A stretch of 64,000 bases of DNA from Psychrobacter sp. UBA3483 (GCF_002377905.1 NZ_DFQS01000044.1:62001-126000), one strand, 5' to 3'; counted from the first letter of the stretch, positions 51,943 through 60,965 are shown. Made by a program: numbers and translations. Notes: a model not told the origin generated them from the sequence alone.

Positions 51943-51993
51943 TATAGTCAAAATGTCCTAAAAACGCTACGGTATTGCTTTTCACTTACTATA
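51943..51993. repeat. MITE-like repeat, internally deleted copy
   Basis: A 51-nt copy of the ends of the repeat at 30129-30268: TATAGTCAAAATGTCCTAAAAACGC matches its left end, and TTTTCACTTACTATA matches its right end. The central hairpin part is missing. It lies just after trpG. Confidence 0.6.
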
Positions 51994-51997
51994 CAAT

Positions 51998-52032
51998 AAA
52001 AAAGACTGGCTATTTAGAAGCCAGTCTTTTTT
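51998..52032. terminator. Bidirectional terminator, trpG / cystine ABC
   Basis: AAAAAAGACTGGCT and AGCCAGTCTTTTTT form a long perfect stem with a 7-nt loop. It serves the plus-strand trpRE-G run and the minus-strand ABC operon, which converge here. Confidence 0.92.
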
Positions 52033-52041
52033 CAAAATGAA

Positions 52042-52785
52042 CTACTGCTCGATACGCTGCAAAAACGCTTGCGTGCGTGGATGCGTTGAATCTTCAAATA
52101 GCTGCTTGGCGCTACCCTCTTCGACTATGTGACCATCTTCAATCAAGACCACATGGTCAGCAACATCACGCGCAAAGTTAATCTCATGGGTCACCACCAC
52201 CATCGTCCAGCCTTCAGAAGCCAACTGCTTCATCGTTCCAAGCACATCTTGTACCAACTCTGGGTCAAGCGCCGAAGTTGGCTCATCAAATAGCAACAAT
52301 GACGGCTCAATCGCCAGCGCACGAGCAATACCAATACGCTGCTGCTGACCACCAGACAACTGAAACGGATACAAATCTGCTTTATCCGATAAGCCGACTT
52401 TATCAAGTAACGCCAACGCTTGCTCACGCGCTTGCGCTTTACTTTGTCCTTGTACCACCGTCGGCCCAAGCATCAAATTCTCAATGGCTGACTTATGCGG
52501 AAATAAATTATAAGACTGAAATACCATGCCTGACTTGCGTTGCAAAGCGAGTAAGGTTTTCTTTTTTGGCTTGGTGGCAAAGTCGACGGTCAAGCTGCCA
52601 TCATCAAATGCAATTACCCCTTGATCAGGAATCTCTAACGCATTCAGACAGCGCAAAAACGTGGTTTTACCCGACCCTGATGGACCCAAGATGACCACTA
52701 CCTTGCCTTTTTCAATGGACAAGTCGATGCCTTTGAGCACTTGATTGCTACCAAAGGCTTTGTGGATATTAGTGACTTGAATCAT
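52042..52785 (-). CDS. Amino-acid (cystine-type) ABC transporter ATP-binding protein
   Basis: A polar amino-acid ABC ATPase of 247 residues. Walker A is GPSGSGKTT (~34), the Q-loop is MVFQSYNLFPHKSAIENLMLGP, the ABC signature is LSGGQQQRIGIARAL, Walker B is LLLFDEPTSALDPELV and the switch His is in VVVTHEINFARDVADH. It resembles TcyN/YecC. Last of three minus-strand genes (54432 to 52042): binding protein, permease, ATPase. Cystine is the likely substrate by resemblance of the binding protein. Confidence 0.93.
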   Translation of the reverse strand: MIQVTNIHKAFGSNQVLKGIDLSIEKGKVVVILGPSGSGKTTFLRCLNALEIPDQGVIAFDDGSLTVDFATKPKKKTLLALQRKSGMVFQSYNLFPHKSAIENLMLGPTVVQGQSKAQAREQALALLDKVGLSDKADLYPFQLSGGQQQRIGIARALAIEPSLLLFDEPTSALDPELVQDVLGTMKQLASEGWTMVVVTHEINFARDVADHVVLIEDGHIVEEGSAKQLFEDSTHPRTQAFLQRIEQ

Positions 52786-52858
52786 AGAGGTTTCCGCTTA
52801 CAAATGAAAAAACGCTGATGGTAAAAAACGACAAGATGGCTATATTTTTTAGCAAAAA

Positions 52859-53596
52859 TTATTTCGCCACATAACGATCAAGCCTGGTTTCAAGTTTGCC
52901 CTGAATAAAGGTTAAAAACAGACAAATTGCCCAATAAATAAACGCCGCTTCAGTATAAACCAGCATAAACTCATAATTACGGGCGGTAATGATTTGCGCC
53001 TGTTTAAACAGCTCCGTGACCAGCACCAATGACGCCAAAGACGTGTCTTTTACCAAACTGATAAAGGTATTGGACAATGGCGGTACCGACACCCGCAGCG
53101 CTTGCGGCAAAATCACATGGCGAAAGGTTTGTAGATAGGTTAAACCAACTGTGGAGCCCGCTTCCCATTGACCTTTTGGAATAGACAGAATCGACGCACG
53201 CACCGTTTCCGACGCATAAGCGCCAATGTTCAACGAAAAGGCGATAATCGCTGACGGAAACGGGTCGAGCTTCACGCCAACACTTGGCAAGCCATAAAAG
53301 ATAATAAATAGCTGCACCAACATCGGCGTACCGCGAATGGCAGACACATAGATACGAGCAAGCCGATAAAGTATCTCATGGAACCATCCTGCACGCGGCA
53401 CGATGCGAATCAAAGCTACCGTCAGCGCAATCACCATTCCAATCGCAAATGATATCAATGCCAGCGGTATCGAATAATAAATACCGCCTTTGAGCATTGG
53501 CCAAAATGAGTTGATAACGATTTGGGCGCGTGCAGCATCCATAAAGGGCAATAGTGCCAATAAATCGCTTAATACTGAGGTTATAGACGCTAGCAT
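52859..53596 (-). CDS. Amino-acid (cystine-type) ABC transporter permease
   Basis: An inner-membrane permease of 245 residues with about five helices, similar to TcyL/YecS. The EAA-type loop is recognisable in WEAGSTVGLTYLQTFRHVILPQALRVSVPPLSNTFISLVKDTSLASLV. Its ATG overlaps the stop of the binding-protein gene by one base (TAATG), implying translational coupling. Confidence 0.93.
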   Translation of the reverse strand: MLASITSVLSDLLALLPFMDAARAQIVINSFWPMLKGGIYYSIPLALISFAIGMVIALTVALIRIVPRAGWFHEILYRLARIYVSAIRGTPMLVQLFIIFYGLPSVGVKLDPFPSAIIAFSLNIGAYASETVRASILSIPKGQWEAGSTVGLTYLQTFRHVILPQALRVSVPPLSNTFISLVKDTSLASLVLVTELFKQAQIITARNYEFMLVYTEAAFIYWAICLFLTFIQGKLETRLDRYVAK

Positions 53597-54432
53597 TATT
53601 TTTGTTGACTTATATCAGCACCGAAGAATTCTTCGCTAAGTTTGGTTAGCGTGCCGTCAGCTTTTAGCTCAGCCATGGCGCCATTGAGTTTTTCGACAAC
53701 TGCGTCATCACCTTTCAGCAGCACCAAGCCCGAACCCGTCTGCTCACTGGCAGGCGCAACCAATTTAATCTCAAGATTGGCGTCTGGGAATTTTTTTAGA
53801 TAGTCCAATACGGCAAGGTTGTCATTCATCGTAAAGTCAGCGCGGCCTTGTTTGACCAACTGAATCGCTTGCGCCATACCATCGACGGGAACGATTTCGG
53901 CTTCATAACGCTCTGCCAGCTCACCATAATTACTGCTAAGCGATTGCGCTGAACGCAGTCCTTTTAGCGCTTCCCACGAGCTATAACGATTGTCATCAGT
54001 CGGTGCCAACACTACAGCGCCTGACCAGCTATATTCAGTCGCTTTATCATATTTCGCTAAGCGCTCAGGCGTGGTCAAACCTACCTGATTGGCAACCATG
54101 TCAAAACGTTTTGAATCCAAACCTGCTAGCATGGCATCCCACTGGGTTTCTTTAAATTCAACATCCACCCCTAGTTTATCAGCAACCGCCCGCGTTACTT
54201 CGACATCATAACCGGTCAGCTTACCGCTCTCATCATGATAGGTGAACGGCGGATACGTACCTTCAGTACCGACATTAATAGTGCCGCCATTATTGATACG
54301 TTGGAGCAAATCAGAACCACCAGTCGCCGCACTATCGGCTGCATTGGTATCAGCATCAGTAGTAGGCGACTGATTACAAGCGGCAAGTAATACCGTACTG
54401 GCGGCAAAGGCTAAAAGCGTACGACGTTTCAT
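53596..54432 (-). CDS. Cystine-type ABC transporter substrate-binding lipoprotein
   Basis: A family-3 periplasmic binding protein of 278 residues with lipobox VLLAAC (Cys ~19). The body (INVGTEGTYPPFTYHDESGKLTGYDVEVTRAVADKLGVDVEFKETQWDAMLAGLDSKRFDMVANQVGLTTPER) is very like TcyJ/FliY cystine-binding proteins. The later AQSLSSNYGELAERYEAEIVPVDGMAQAIQL fits too. AAGGACGTCTT precedes the ATG. Its promoter region is only 143 nt from the IS607 recombinase start, so the insertion element may have replaced part of the original upstream region. Confidence 0.9.
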   Translation of the reverse strand: MKRRTLLAFAASTVLLAACNQSPTTDADTNAADSAATGGSDLLQRINNGGTINVGTEGTYPPFTYHDESGKLTGYDVEVTRAVADKLGVDVEFKETQWDAMLAGLDSKRFDMVANQVGLTTPERLAKYDKATEYSWSGAVVLAPTDDNRYSSWEALKGLRSAQSLSSNYGELAERYEAEIVPVDGMAQAIQLVKQGRADFTMNDNLAVLDYLKKFPDANLEIKLVAPASEQTGSGLVLLKGDDAVVEKLNGAMAELKADGTLTKLSEEFFGADISQQK

Positions 54433-54575
54433 AAGACGTCCTTATAAAGTAGGTGAATAAGGCAAAAAGTAGCAAACCAATAAATAGGGTTGCAAACAGT
54501 TAAATAAAACATATACAAACCTACCTATTTATTACTATAATAGATAGATTATATCTATAATATAGAGAGCAAGTT

Positions 54576-55187
54576 ATGGGGAAACTGGTTAGTATTGGGG
54601 AGGCTGCCAAACATTTCGGGGTTGCTCAATCCACATTAAGACGTTGGGATGAGGATGGTACGTTAGTCGCCAAGCGAACCGAAAACGGGCATAGGCGATA
54701 TGATTTAAGTGAAATCAGACCGCATTCCTTGAATACACCACCTAAATTAGACCGAAAAACCATTGCTTATGCTCGTGTGTCGAGTCGTGATCAAAAAGAC
54801 GACTTACTTCGCCAGTCTCAAGTTTTGGAACTTTATTGTGCCAGGCAAGGCTGGACTTTTGAGACGATTACCGATCTTGGTAGTGGAATGAATTATAAAA
54901 AGAAAGGCTTAAAAAACCTGCTTGATGACATACTGGGCAATAAAGTTGAACGGCTGGTAATTACCCATAAAGACAGGCTTTTACGATTTGGTGCAGAACT
55001 GGTTTTCATGTTGTGTGAGGCTCGTGACGTTGAAGTGGTAATAATCAATCAAGGTGAAGAGTTGAGTTTTGAGCAAGAATTAGCCCAAGATGTATTGGAG
55101 ATTATCACCGTATTTTCAGCGAGGCTATACGGCTCTCGCAGCAAGAAAAACCAACAATTAATAGAGGCGGTTAAAAAAGCATTATGA
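54576..55187 (+). CDS. tnpA: IS607-type serine recombinase TnpA
   Basis: The transposase of IS607-family elements. 203 residues: an N-terminal MerR-like HTH (LVSIGEAAKHFGVAQSTLRRWDEDGTLVAKRTENGHRRYDLSEI, ~4-47) joined to a resolvase catalytic domain. The nucleophile Ser lies in YARVSSRDQKDDL (~67), with conserved Arg and Asp in DLGSGMNYKKKGL and VITHKDRLLRFGAELVF. Its stop overlaps the TnpB start (ATGA). All key residues look intact, so it may be active. Confidence 0.93.
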   Translation: MGKLVSIGEAAKHFGVAQSTLRRWDEDGTLVAKRTENGHRRYDLSEIRPHSLNTPPKLDRKTIAYARVSSRDQKDDLLRQSQVLELYCARQGWTFETITDLGSGMNYKKKGLKNLLDDILGNKVERLVITHKDRLLRFGAELVFMLCEARDVEVVIINQGEELSFEQELAQDVLEIITVFSARLYGSRSKKNQQLIEAVKKAL

Positions 55188-56338
55188 TCCGTGGACACAT
55201 TATCGAACTCAAGCCAAACAACGTACAGGAAAATCACCTTGCTCGTGCTTGTGGCGTGGCGAGAAAAGCCTACAACTGGGCTTTGCATGAGTGGCAGCGG
55301 CAGTATGCGCTTGACAAAGCGTACCGTGATGCGTGTTTGGCCGCAGGCGTTGAGGTTGATACTAAAAATCTAAACAAGCCCTCACAGGCGAAGCTCAGAC
55401 GCGAATTGAACGCCATTAAGCGTGAATTATTCCCCTATATGCTGGAAGTGACCAAATGCGCTCCGCAGGCGGCAATCATGCAGTTGGGTGATGCTTATAA
55501 CAACTTCTTTAAAGGCTTAGCGAAATACCCAACCGCTCGTAAAAAAGGCCGTGACGATAGATTCAGTTTATCCAACGACCAATTTGCCATTAAAGGTAAA
55601 TCCATTCGTATCCCAAACTTGGGCTGGGTTCGCTTAAAAGAAGCTTTACGTTTTGACGGCAAGATCATGTCAGCCACCATCTCTAAACGTGGCGGTAAGT
55701 GGTTTGTTAGTGTGGCTGTTGAAATACAAAAAGCTGTAATTCCTACTAAAAAGACAGGTAAAAGCGTTGGTGTTGATCTTGGTATTACCGACTTACTGGT
55801 TTTATCAGACGGCACTAAAATTAAAGCGCCAAAACCACTTCAAGCAAACCTTAAAAAACTAAGAACGCTAAACAAAGCGCTCAGTCGCACTAAAAAAGGC
55901 AGTAAAAACAGAGAAAAAGCGAAAACCAAGCTCTCTCGTTTGCACTATAAGATCAGGTGTATTAGGCAAGATTCTCTCCATCAAATCACAACAAGTCTGG
56001 TTAATGAGTTCGATGTGATTGCGATTGAGGATTTGAATGTCAAAGGTATGGTTAAGAACAGGCGGCTATCAAGAGCTATCAGTGACTTGGGTTTCTTTGA
56101 GTTTAAGCGACAGCTTATCTACAAAGCCACTGAGCAAGGCAAGGTTGTGAAATCAGTCGGACCCTTCTACCCAAGCTCAAAAACCTGTTCAAACTGCAAT
56201 CATATCCTTGGTAAAGATGAGCTAACATTGAAAATGCGTGAGTGGTTGTGCCCTAACTGTCAGGTTTCTCATGACCGTGACCTCAACGCCAGCATCAATA
56301 TTTTAAATAACGCGACTGTTATTTTAACAGCTGCATAA
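55184..56338 (+). CDS. tnpB: TnpB RNA-guided nuclease (IS607 type)
   Basis: A TnpB-family, RuvC-containing endonuclease guided by an omega RNA from the 3' end of the element; it promotes retention of the element after excision. The 384 residues have an N-terminal HTH/WED region (ARKAYNWALHEWQRQY), RuvC-I Asp in GVDLGITDLLVLSDG (~200), RuvC-II Glu in IAIEDLNVKGM (~284), a zinc ribbon CSNCNHILGK...CPNC (~330-355), and RuvC-III Asp in HDRDLNASINI (~365). All catalytic residues are present. It overlaps tnpA by four bases. Confidence 0.93.
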   Translation: MIRGHIIELKPNNVQENHLARACGVARKAYNWALHEWQRQYALDKAYRDACLAAGVEVDTKNLNKPSQAKLRRELNAIKRELFPYMLEVTKCAPQAAIMQLGDAYNNFFKGLAKYPTARKKGRDDRFSLSNDQFAIKGKSIRIPNLGWVRLKEALRFDGKIMSATISKRGGKWFVSVAVEIQKAVIPTKKTGKSVGVDLGITDLLVLSDGTKIKAPKPLQANLKKLRTLNKALSRTKKGSKNREKAKTKLSRLHYKIRCIRQDSLHQITTSLVNEFDVIAIEDLNVKGMVKNRRLSRAISDLGFFEFKRQLIYKATEQGKVVKSVGPFYPSSKTCSNCNHILGKDELTLKMREWLCPNCQVSHDRDLNASINILNNATVILTAA

Positions 56339-56487
56339 TCCTGTTTATTGGACGGTGAGTTCCATCGCCAATTAAAAAAGTCTGTGGAGTCGTGGTCAGT
56401 CTAAATCTCAAATGAGAAATAGCGCGTGACAATGAAGCAGAAAGAAAACGTCAAACCTATCTAATAGTCAATATTGGCTAGGTTTGA
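56339..56487 (+). ncRNA. Probable omega-RNA scaffold of TnpB
   Basis: Directly after the tnpB stop the sequence contains GTCTGTGGAGTCGTGG and GACAATGAAGCAGAAAG. The ATGAAGCAG-type motif is common at the 3' ends of TnpB elements. A hairpin follows, TCAAACCTA (56451-56459) with TAGGTTTGA (56479-56487), expected just before the transposon right end where the guide would begin. The RNA may start inside tnpB. Boundaries are estimates. Confidence 0.5.
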
Positions 56488-56925
56488 GTAAGATTTTTGG
56501 AACGGTGAAAGCATTACAAGCAGTCTTGACTAAAAATTGTGCCTATTAACTATCATGCTTGGCTTTGGCTTCCCGATTTGAGGATACTGTGGCTATTTTT
56601 CAATACTATTTTTCTATTATGTTGCATTAAATAGGCTAAGTGACGGTTAATATTCATAATATTTTTAACGGCAAGCCTACTTATGCAACCATGACTTGTT
56701 CATATACTAGCGCAGTTGGGTAAGAATAAACGTACAAAAACAGTGAGTATGCGTAAGATTGTTAAGCTTTACTCATTTATAAGGCTTTATATAGCGGCTT
56801 TTTAGATGAAACTCCTTGATGAAGCTACTTATTCATAATAAGGGTAAGACGAGCTTACTTTGGTTATACTTATATTGGGCGTTTATTATATTAAGTGCTC
56901 GCGTAGTAAATAAGCCGTTTTCAAT

Positions 56926-56960
56926 AAAAAAGACATCAACCTGATGATTGATGTCTTTTA
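56926..56960. terminator. Terminator of the PepSY gene
   Basis: AAAAAAGACATCAA and TTGATGTCTTTTA form a long perfect stem around a short loop. On the minus strand a T-run follows. It lies about 25 nt downstream of the PepSY-domain gene. Confidence 0.9.
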
Positions 56961-56983
56961 TACTATTTTTATCAAAATAACTG

Positions 56984-57568
56984 CTACTTTTTGAACTTAT
57001 TGGCAAATGTTTTACCACTGTTAGCGTCGACATTGATGCTGACGATCTTGTTACCTTTTAATAGGTCAGCTTTATAATACGCCGTATGATTGGCATAATC
57101 GCGATCATTCTCAAATTCAATTTCTAATATCTTACCACCCGTTTGTTTTTCAGCGATATTAATAGCCTTCATAATATCGGTTTTCGCTTTTTTCTGAACT
57201 TGGTAAACGTTGATATCATCGCCATCAAGACGATCCGTTTCCTTTTTTACAATTTTACCTGTATTGGCATCTACTTTGATTTCATAATTGACGCTATCGG
57301 TACTGAATTCTAATTCATAGACGCCACCTTTGCCAATGGCATCGCTATCATCCTCATCAAAATCGGCACTGATTAAAATACCAGAAGCTGATTTACTGGC
57401 GATAGTAATGGCTTGCTTTAAGCTAATTTTCGCAGCTTGCGCAGCGCGTACTTCGTCTACATTACTAGCGGCACTGGCGGCTGTAGTTATGACGCCCGTC
57501 GTCAAGGCTAATGTCAGACAAGCACCCAATGTTGTTAGCTTAAAACCTTTGAGAATTTTATTCATCAT
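56984..57568 (-). CDS. Exported PepSY-domain protein
   Basis: A 194-residue protein with a signal peptide (KLTTLGACLTLALTTGVITTAASA, cleavage ~33). It has two PepSY modules: ISLKQAITIASKSASGILISADFDED...YEIKVDANTGKIVKKE (~47-110) and DIMKAINIAEKQTGGKILEIEFEN...SINVDANSGKTF (~131-190). The mature protein is probably periplasmic. PepSY domains in other proteins inhibit peptidases or act in metal-linked membrane proteins; no specific partner is seen here. AGGAGACGAT precedes the ATG. Confidence 0.85.
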   Translation of the reverse strand: MMNKILKGFKLTTLGACLTLALTTGVITTAASAASNVDEVRAAQAAKISLKQAITIASKSASGILISADFDEDDSDAIGKGGVYELEFSTDSVNYEIKVDANTGKIVKKETDRLDGDDINVYQVQKKAKTDIMKAINIAEKQTGGKILEIEFENDRDYANHTAYYKADLLKGNKIVSINVDANSGKTFANKFKK

Positions 57569-57720
57569 ATCGTCTCCTGATTCATATTTTTATTTATTAC
57601 TATCGATTTTGTTTACCGTATTTTTTATTCAACTCTACCGCTTTTCTTATCATAACGCTGATGAGATAGATCTGTGCAGCAAAAAAGTATCCTAATGTAT
57701 CATCATTGTTTGCAGTCAAA

Positions 57721-57756
57721 AAAACCGCGCCTATCCTCTTAGATAAGCGCGGTTTA
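57721..57756. terminator. gdhA terminator
   Basis: AACCGCGC and GCGCGGTT form an 8-bp stem, extended by CTATC/GATAA, with A-runs on the left giving T-runs on the minus strand. It lies about 35 nt downstream of gdhA. Confidence 0.88.
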
Positions 57757-57785
57757 TGAAAAACTGCTTTCGTATTAAGACAAGT

Positions 57786-59132
57786 TTAGTTCAAGATACC
57801 ATAAGCACATAAGGCATCAGCAACGCGTTTAAAACCAACGATATTTGCCCCTGCCATATAGTCGATATAACCGTTATCGGTCTGGTTATATTTTTCTGAA
57901 GCGTCAGCGGCGCAGTCGTGGATATTTTTCATAATGCACTTTAAGCGCTCATCGACTTCTTCAAAGGTTTTATATTGACGTACAGAGTTTTGTGACATCT
58001 CAAGACCCGATACCGCGACCCCGCCTGCGTTGGCCGCTTTACCTGGTGCATAGTGGACGCGGTGCAAACGCACATAGTCAATCGCATCAGCGGTCAGTGG
58101 CATGTTAGCGCCTTCGGCAATATATTTAATGCCGTTTTCAACCATTAATTTGGCATCTTCTTCATCAACTTCGTTTTGGGTCGCTGATGGAATGGCAATA
58201 TCACCTTTGATATGCCAAGGTTTTTGCTTAGCCAACCATTCACCGCCGAATACATCGACATAATCACACAACGGCTTACTTTGGGCTTTTTGCTCTTTTA
58301 GCCAGTTGATTTTTTCTTGGTCCATACCGTTTGCATCGTGCAGCGTACCTTGTGAGTCAGATACCGTTAGTACTGTTGCACCCAGCATGTGGGCTTTTTC
58401 AGCGGCGTGGAGTGAGACGTTACCGGCACCTGATACCAACACTTTTTTGCCTTTGATGTTATCGTTTTGAGCGGCAAGCATGTTTTCTAAGAAGTAAACT
58501 GCGCCATAGCCGGTCGCTTCAGTACGCATCAAGCTACCACCAAAACCCACGCCCTTACCAGTCAAGACGCCGCCGTGCTCACGGGTTAGATTCTTATACA
58601 TCGCAAACATATAGCTGACTTCACGTCCACCGACGCCGATATCGCCTGCCGGTACATCGATGTCTTTACTGACATATGGATGCAGCTCACGCATAAAGGC
58701 ATAGCAAAAACGGCGGATTTCACTGTCAGACTTACCTTTAGGATCAAAATCAGCGCCACCTTTACCGCCGCCCATCGGCAAGCCAGTTAAGGCGTTTTTG
58801 AAAATTTGCTCAAAACCTAAGAACTTAAGGACCGATTGGTTGACGGTAGGATGAAAGCGGATCCCGCCTTTATAAGGGCCTAAGGCATTGCTGAATTGTA
58901 CACGCCAGCCGCGGTTGACCTGCACTTCACCCTTATCGTTTTCCCAGTTGATACGAAAAGCGATAACACGGTCAGGCTCGACAAGACGCTCAAATATTTT
59001 GAACGTATCATATTCCGGATGGGCGTCGTATAGCGGAGCAATGGTGATTGCAACTTCTTTTACCGCCTGAATAAATTCAGGTTGATGGGCGTAACGTGCT
59101 TCGACTTTTTCGATTGCCTGACTGATACTCAT
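57786..59132 (-). CDS. gdhA: NADP-type glutamate dehydrogenase
   Basis: Reductively aminates 2-oxoglutarate to glutamate, a main route of ammonia assimilation. The 448 residues match the hexameric ~450-residue class. GPYKGGIRFHPTVN, the catalytic GLPMGGGKGGADFDPKGKS (~125, active-site Lys), DVPAGDIGVGGREV, KKVLVSGAGNVSLHAAE (Rossmann motif) and ANAGGVAVSGLEMSQNS are all present. AAGGAACCTAT precedes the ATG. Coenzyme preference is inferred from the class. It is monocistronic. Confidence 0.95.
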   Translation of the reverse strand: MSISQAIEKVEARYAHQPEFIQAVKEVAITIAPLYDAHPEYDTFKIFERLVEPDRVIAFRINWENDKGEVQVNRGWRVQFSNALGPYKGGIRFHPTVNQSVLKFLGFEQIFKNALTGLPMGGGKGGADFDPKGKSDSEIRRFCYAFMRELHPYVSKDIDVPAGDIGVGGREVSYMFAMYKNLTREHGGVLTGKGVGFGGSLMRTEATGYGAVYFLENMLAAQNDNIKGKKVLVSGAGNVSLHAAEKAHMLGATVLTVSDSQGTLHDANGMDQEKINWLKEQKAQSKPLCDYVDVFGGEWLAKQKPWHIKGDIAIPSATQNEVDEEDAKLMVENGIKYIAEGANMPLTADAIDYVRLHRVHYAPGKAANAGGVAVSGLEMSQNSVRQYKTFEEVDERLKCIMKNIHDCAADASEKYNQTDNGYIDYMAGANIVGFKRVADALCAYGILN

Positions 59133-59818
59133 ATAGGTTCCTTAGGGTAAAAATGGTCATCGTGCTGATTCACGTGGGTGTTTTATCGCTTAAATACAAA
59201 CGATGGGATTTAAAACACCAATGTGAGATTGAAATCGTTTCTATACGCTAGTAAATATAGAAACTGGGAGATTAGAAGCCAACTGAATGTGTCTCTAAAT
59301 CGTAAACCCAGAAGCACAAACAATTTTTATCTCATAACTATATAGCATTTTTTTGCCGTATAAGTCTAGTAAATATCACCATCATCAAAATTTATAAAGG
59401 ATATTTATTTCATTATAATCTATCAATAAACCTGCCGTGAAAACTCGTTAGTCAAAAAAACGACCACTGTTATTTGAGTAATTTACGGTGATTTTGTGCA
59501 ACATTGTCGTCTTAACTAACCCTTTGATTGCTTTACTTGGTACTTAGACTATAGGAAAAAACACATTAATGGAAAATAAAAATACTAAACAACTTAAAAT
59601 ATGCCAACTTTTATTTATTAATTACAATAAAATTGCGATAAACGGTGGTGAAATAAGATTAAGTAGTAAAAAATGCGCGATATTAAGGCGTTAAATAGCG
59701 TTCTGCCATATCAATAGTAACAGTAAGGGTTTATAATATTATTCACTAGTCGAAGACTAAAATCAGAAAACCCCCAATCTCAATTATCCCCTTATTTATT
59801 CGTCACAGAGAAATCGTT
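59133..59818. other. Divergent gap between gdhA and the roadblock gene
   Basis: A 686-nt, very AT-rich region with no open frame or strong hairpin that I can support. It must hold the gdhA promoter at the left end and the promoter of the roadblock/PAS cluster at the right. I could not assign binding sites. Confidence 0.35.
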
Positions 59819-60181
59819 ATGCGTACAGACTCATTCCAGCAAATCTTGGAAGACCTAAACAGCTCATCTGCCGATGTTGAAGCATCTGCCCTTATCTCGA
59901 ACGATGGTCTTATGATTGCATCGGCGCTGCCTACAGGCGTTGATGAAGACCGCGTTGGCGCGATGTCTGCTGCTTTGTTATCACTAGGTGACCGCGCAGG
60001 TCGTGAATTGGCTCGTGGTAGCATCGACCGTATTATGATCCAAGGCGAAAAAGGCTATGTGATTATGACATCATCAGGTGATGAAGCGGTATTAACCATT
60101 ATGGCAAAACCAAACGCCAAACTTGGCTTGATATTCTTAGACATTAAGCGCGCCTCAGAAGCTTTGGCAAAACTTATCTAA
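59819..60181 (+). CDS. Roadblock/LC7 domain protein
   Basis: A 120-residue cytoplasmic protein of the roadblock/LC7 (MglB-like) fold: QQILEDLNSSSADVEASALISNDGLMIASALPTGVDEDRVGAMSAALLSLGDRAGRELARGSIDRIMIQGEKGYVIMTSSGDEAVLTIMAKPNAKLGLIFLDIKRA. Such proteins usually act as regulators of small GTPases (MglB with MglA) or as dimeric scaffolds. No MglA-like GTPase is encoded nearby. It heads a same-strand cluster (59819-63193) with an Aer-like PAS protein, a cytoplasmic PhnD-like protein and two unknowns, hinting at a signalling module. Confidence 0.9.
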   Translation: MRTDSFQQILEDLNSSSADVEASALISNDGLMIASALPTGVDEDRVGAMSAALLSLGDRAGRELARGSIDRIMIQGEKGYVIMTSSGDEAVLTIMAKPNAKLGLIFLDIKRASEALAKLI

Positions 60182-60467
60182 TATTTATTTTTAAAGTTCT
60201 GTCATTAAGGTTTTATGGGCTATCAGTGCTATAAAAACTACTTGATAAACAACACTTTAAATGAAAAGTTATGCCTTGTCTTATAAAAATTATTTAAGGT
60301 ATTGCATACCGTTTATATTGAATAAATCTAACAGTGCGGTTTAAAACTTAAGTTTAATTGTCAGTTTGCCATATAAATTTAAGTCATACGCTTAAACTAA
60401 ATATTTTTTCAATAAGGTTTACGCTTTTTAATAATTATCACAACCATGATAAATGAAGGAGATTACA

Positions 60468-60962
60468 ATGGGTTCTCCACTCCCCGACGCCATGAAGCCT
60501 GACATGCCAGCCGAAGAAGTCACCCTGACTTACCACGACGGCACTTCGCGCACTGTTTATGATACTGGTATCGAACGCCCTTATCCTGACGGTAAGTTAA
60601 TCGTCTCACGTACCGACTTAAACGGCGTTTTGACGCACGTGAATGATGCTTTTGTCGAGATTAGCGGCTATGATGTCGATGAATTAATCGGTAAGCAGCA
60701 TTATATTTTACGCCATCCTGATATGCCAAAAGCGGCTTATAAAGACCTATGGTCGACCGCCGACGCTGGGCAAAAATGGCATGGTTATGTGAAAAACTTA
60801 TGCAAAGATGGCAGTCACTACTGGGTTTACGCGACTGTCGTACCAAACGTCCGTCGCGGCGAAACGGTTGGCTATACTTCGGTGCGCCGTAAACCATCGC
60901 GCAGCAAAATTGAGGCGGCAATCGCCCAATATGCCGAAATGAAACAAAATGAGGAAGGCTAA
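60468..60962 (+). CDS. Aer-like PAS domain protein
   Basis: A 164-residue soluble protein consisting essentially of one PAS domain (residues ~45-135). LIVSRTDLNGVLTHVNDAFVEISGYDVDELIGKQHYILRHPDMPKAAYKDLWSTADAGQKWHGYVKNLCKDGSHYWVYATVVPN is close to the redox-sensing FAD-PAS of the aerotaxis receptor Aer. There is no HAMP, kinase or methyl-accepting output domain, so output must be through a partner. The ATG at 60468 has a perfect AAGGAG site 7 nt upstream; an ATG five codons earlier lacks one. It lies 3 nt upstream of the PhnD-like gene. Confidence 0.88.
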   Translation: MGSPLPDAMKPDMPAEEVTLTYHDGTSRTVYDTGIERPYPDGKLIVSRTDLNGVLTHVNDAFVEISGYDVDELIGKQHYILRHPDMPKAAYKDLWSTADAGQKWHGYVKNLCKDGSHYWVYATVVPNVRRGETVGYTSVRRKPSRSKIEAAIAQYAEMKQNEEG

Positions 60963-60965
60963 ATC

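Larger units (their letters stand above)
54510..56490 (+). mobile_element. IS607-family insertion sequence (approximate ends)
   Basis: The element carries a serine recombinase (54576-55187) and an overlapping TnpB (55184-56338). IS607 elements have no terminal inverted repeats or target duplication, so the ends are estimates. CAAACCTA occurs near the left end (54516-54523) and at the right (56452-56459), and ATAGATTATATCTAT, a 15-nt palindrome just upstream of tnpA, may be a recombinase site. The right end is placed after a hairpin at 56451-56487. Both genes appear intact. Confidence 0.75.
56339..56983. other. Gap after tnpB: IS right end and flanking spacer
   Basis: The first ~150 nt hold the probable omega-RNA 3' part and the IS right end. 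From about 56490 to 56925 is AT-rich spacer with no convincing gene. A 66-codon minus-strand frame (56833-57033) overlaps the terminator and the PepSY gene and is rejected. The PepSY terminator lies at 56926-56960. Confidence 0.5.

Noticed and set aside
56833..57033. 66-codon minus-strand frame
   Set aside because: It overlaps the strong terminator at 56926-56960 and the 3' end of the PepSY gene in another frame.
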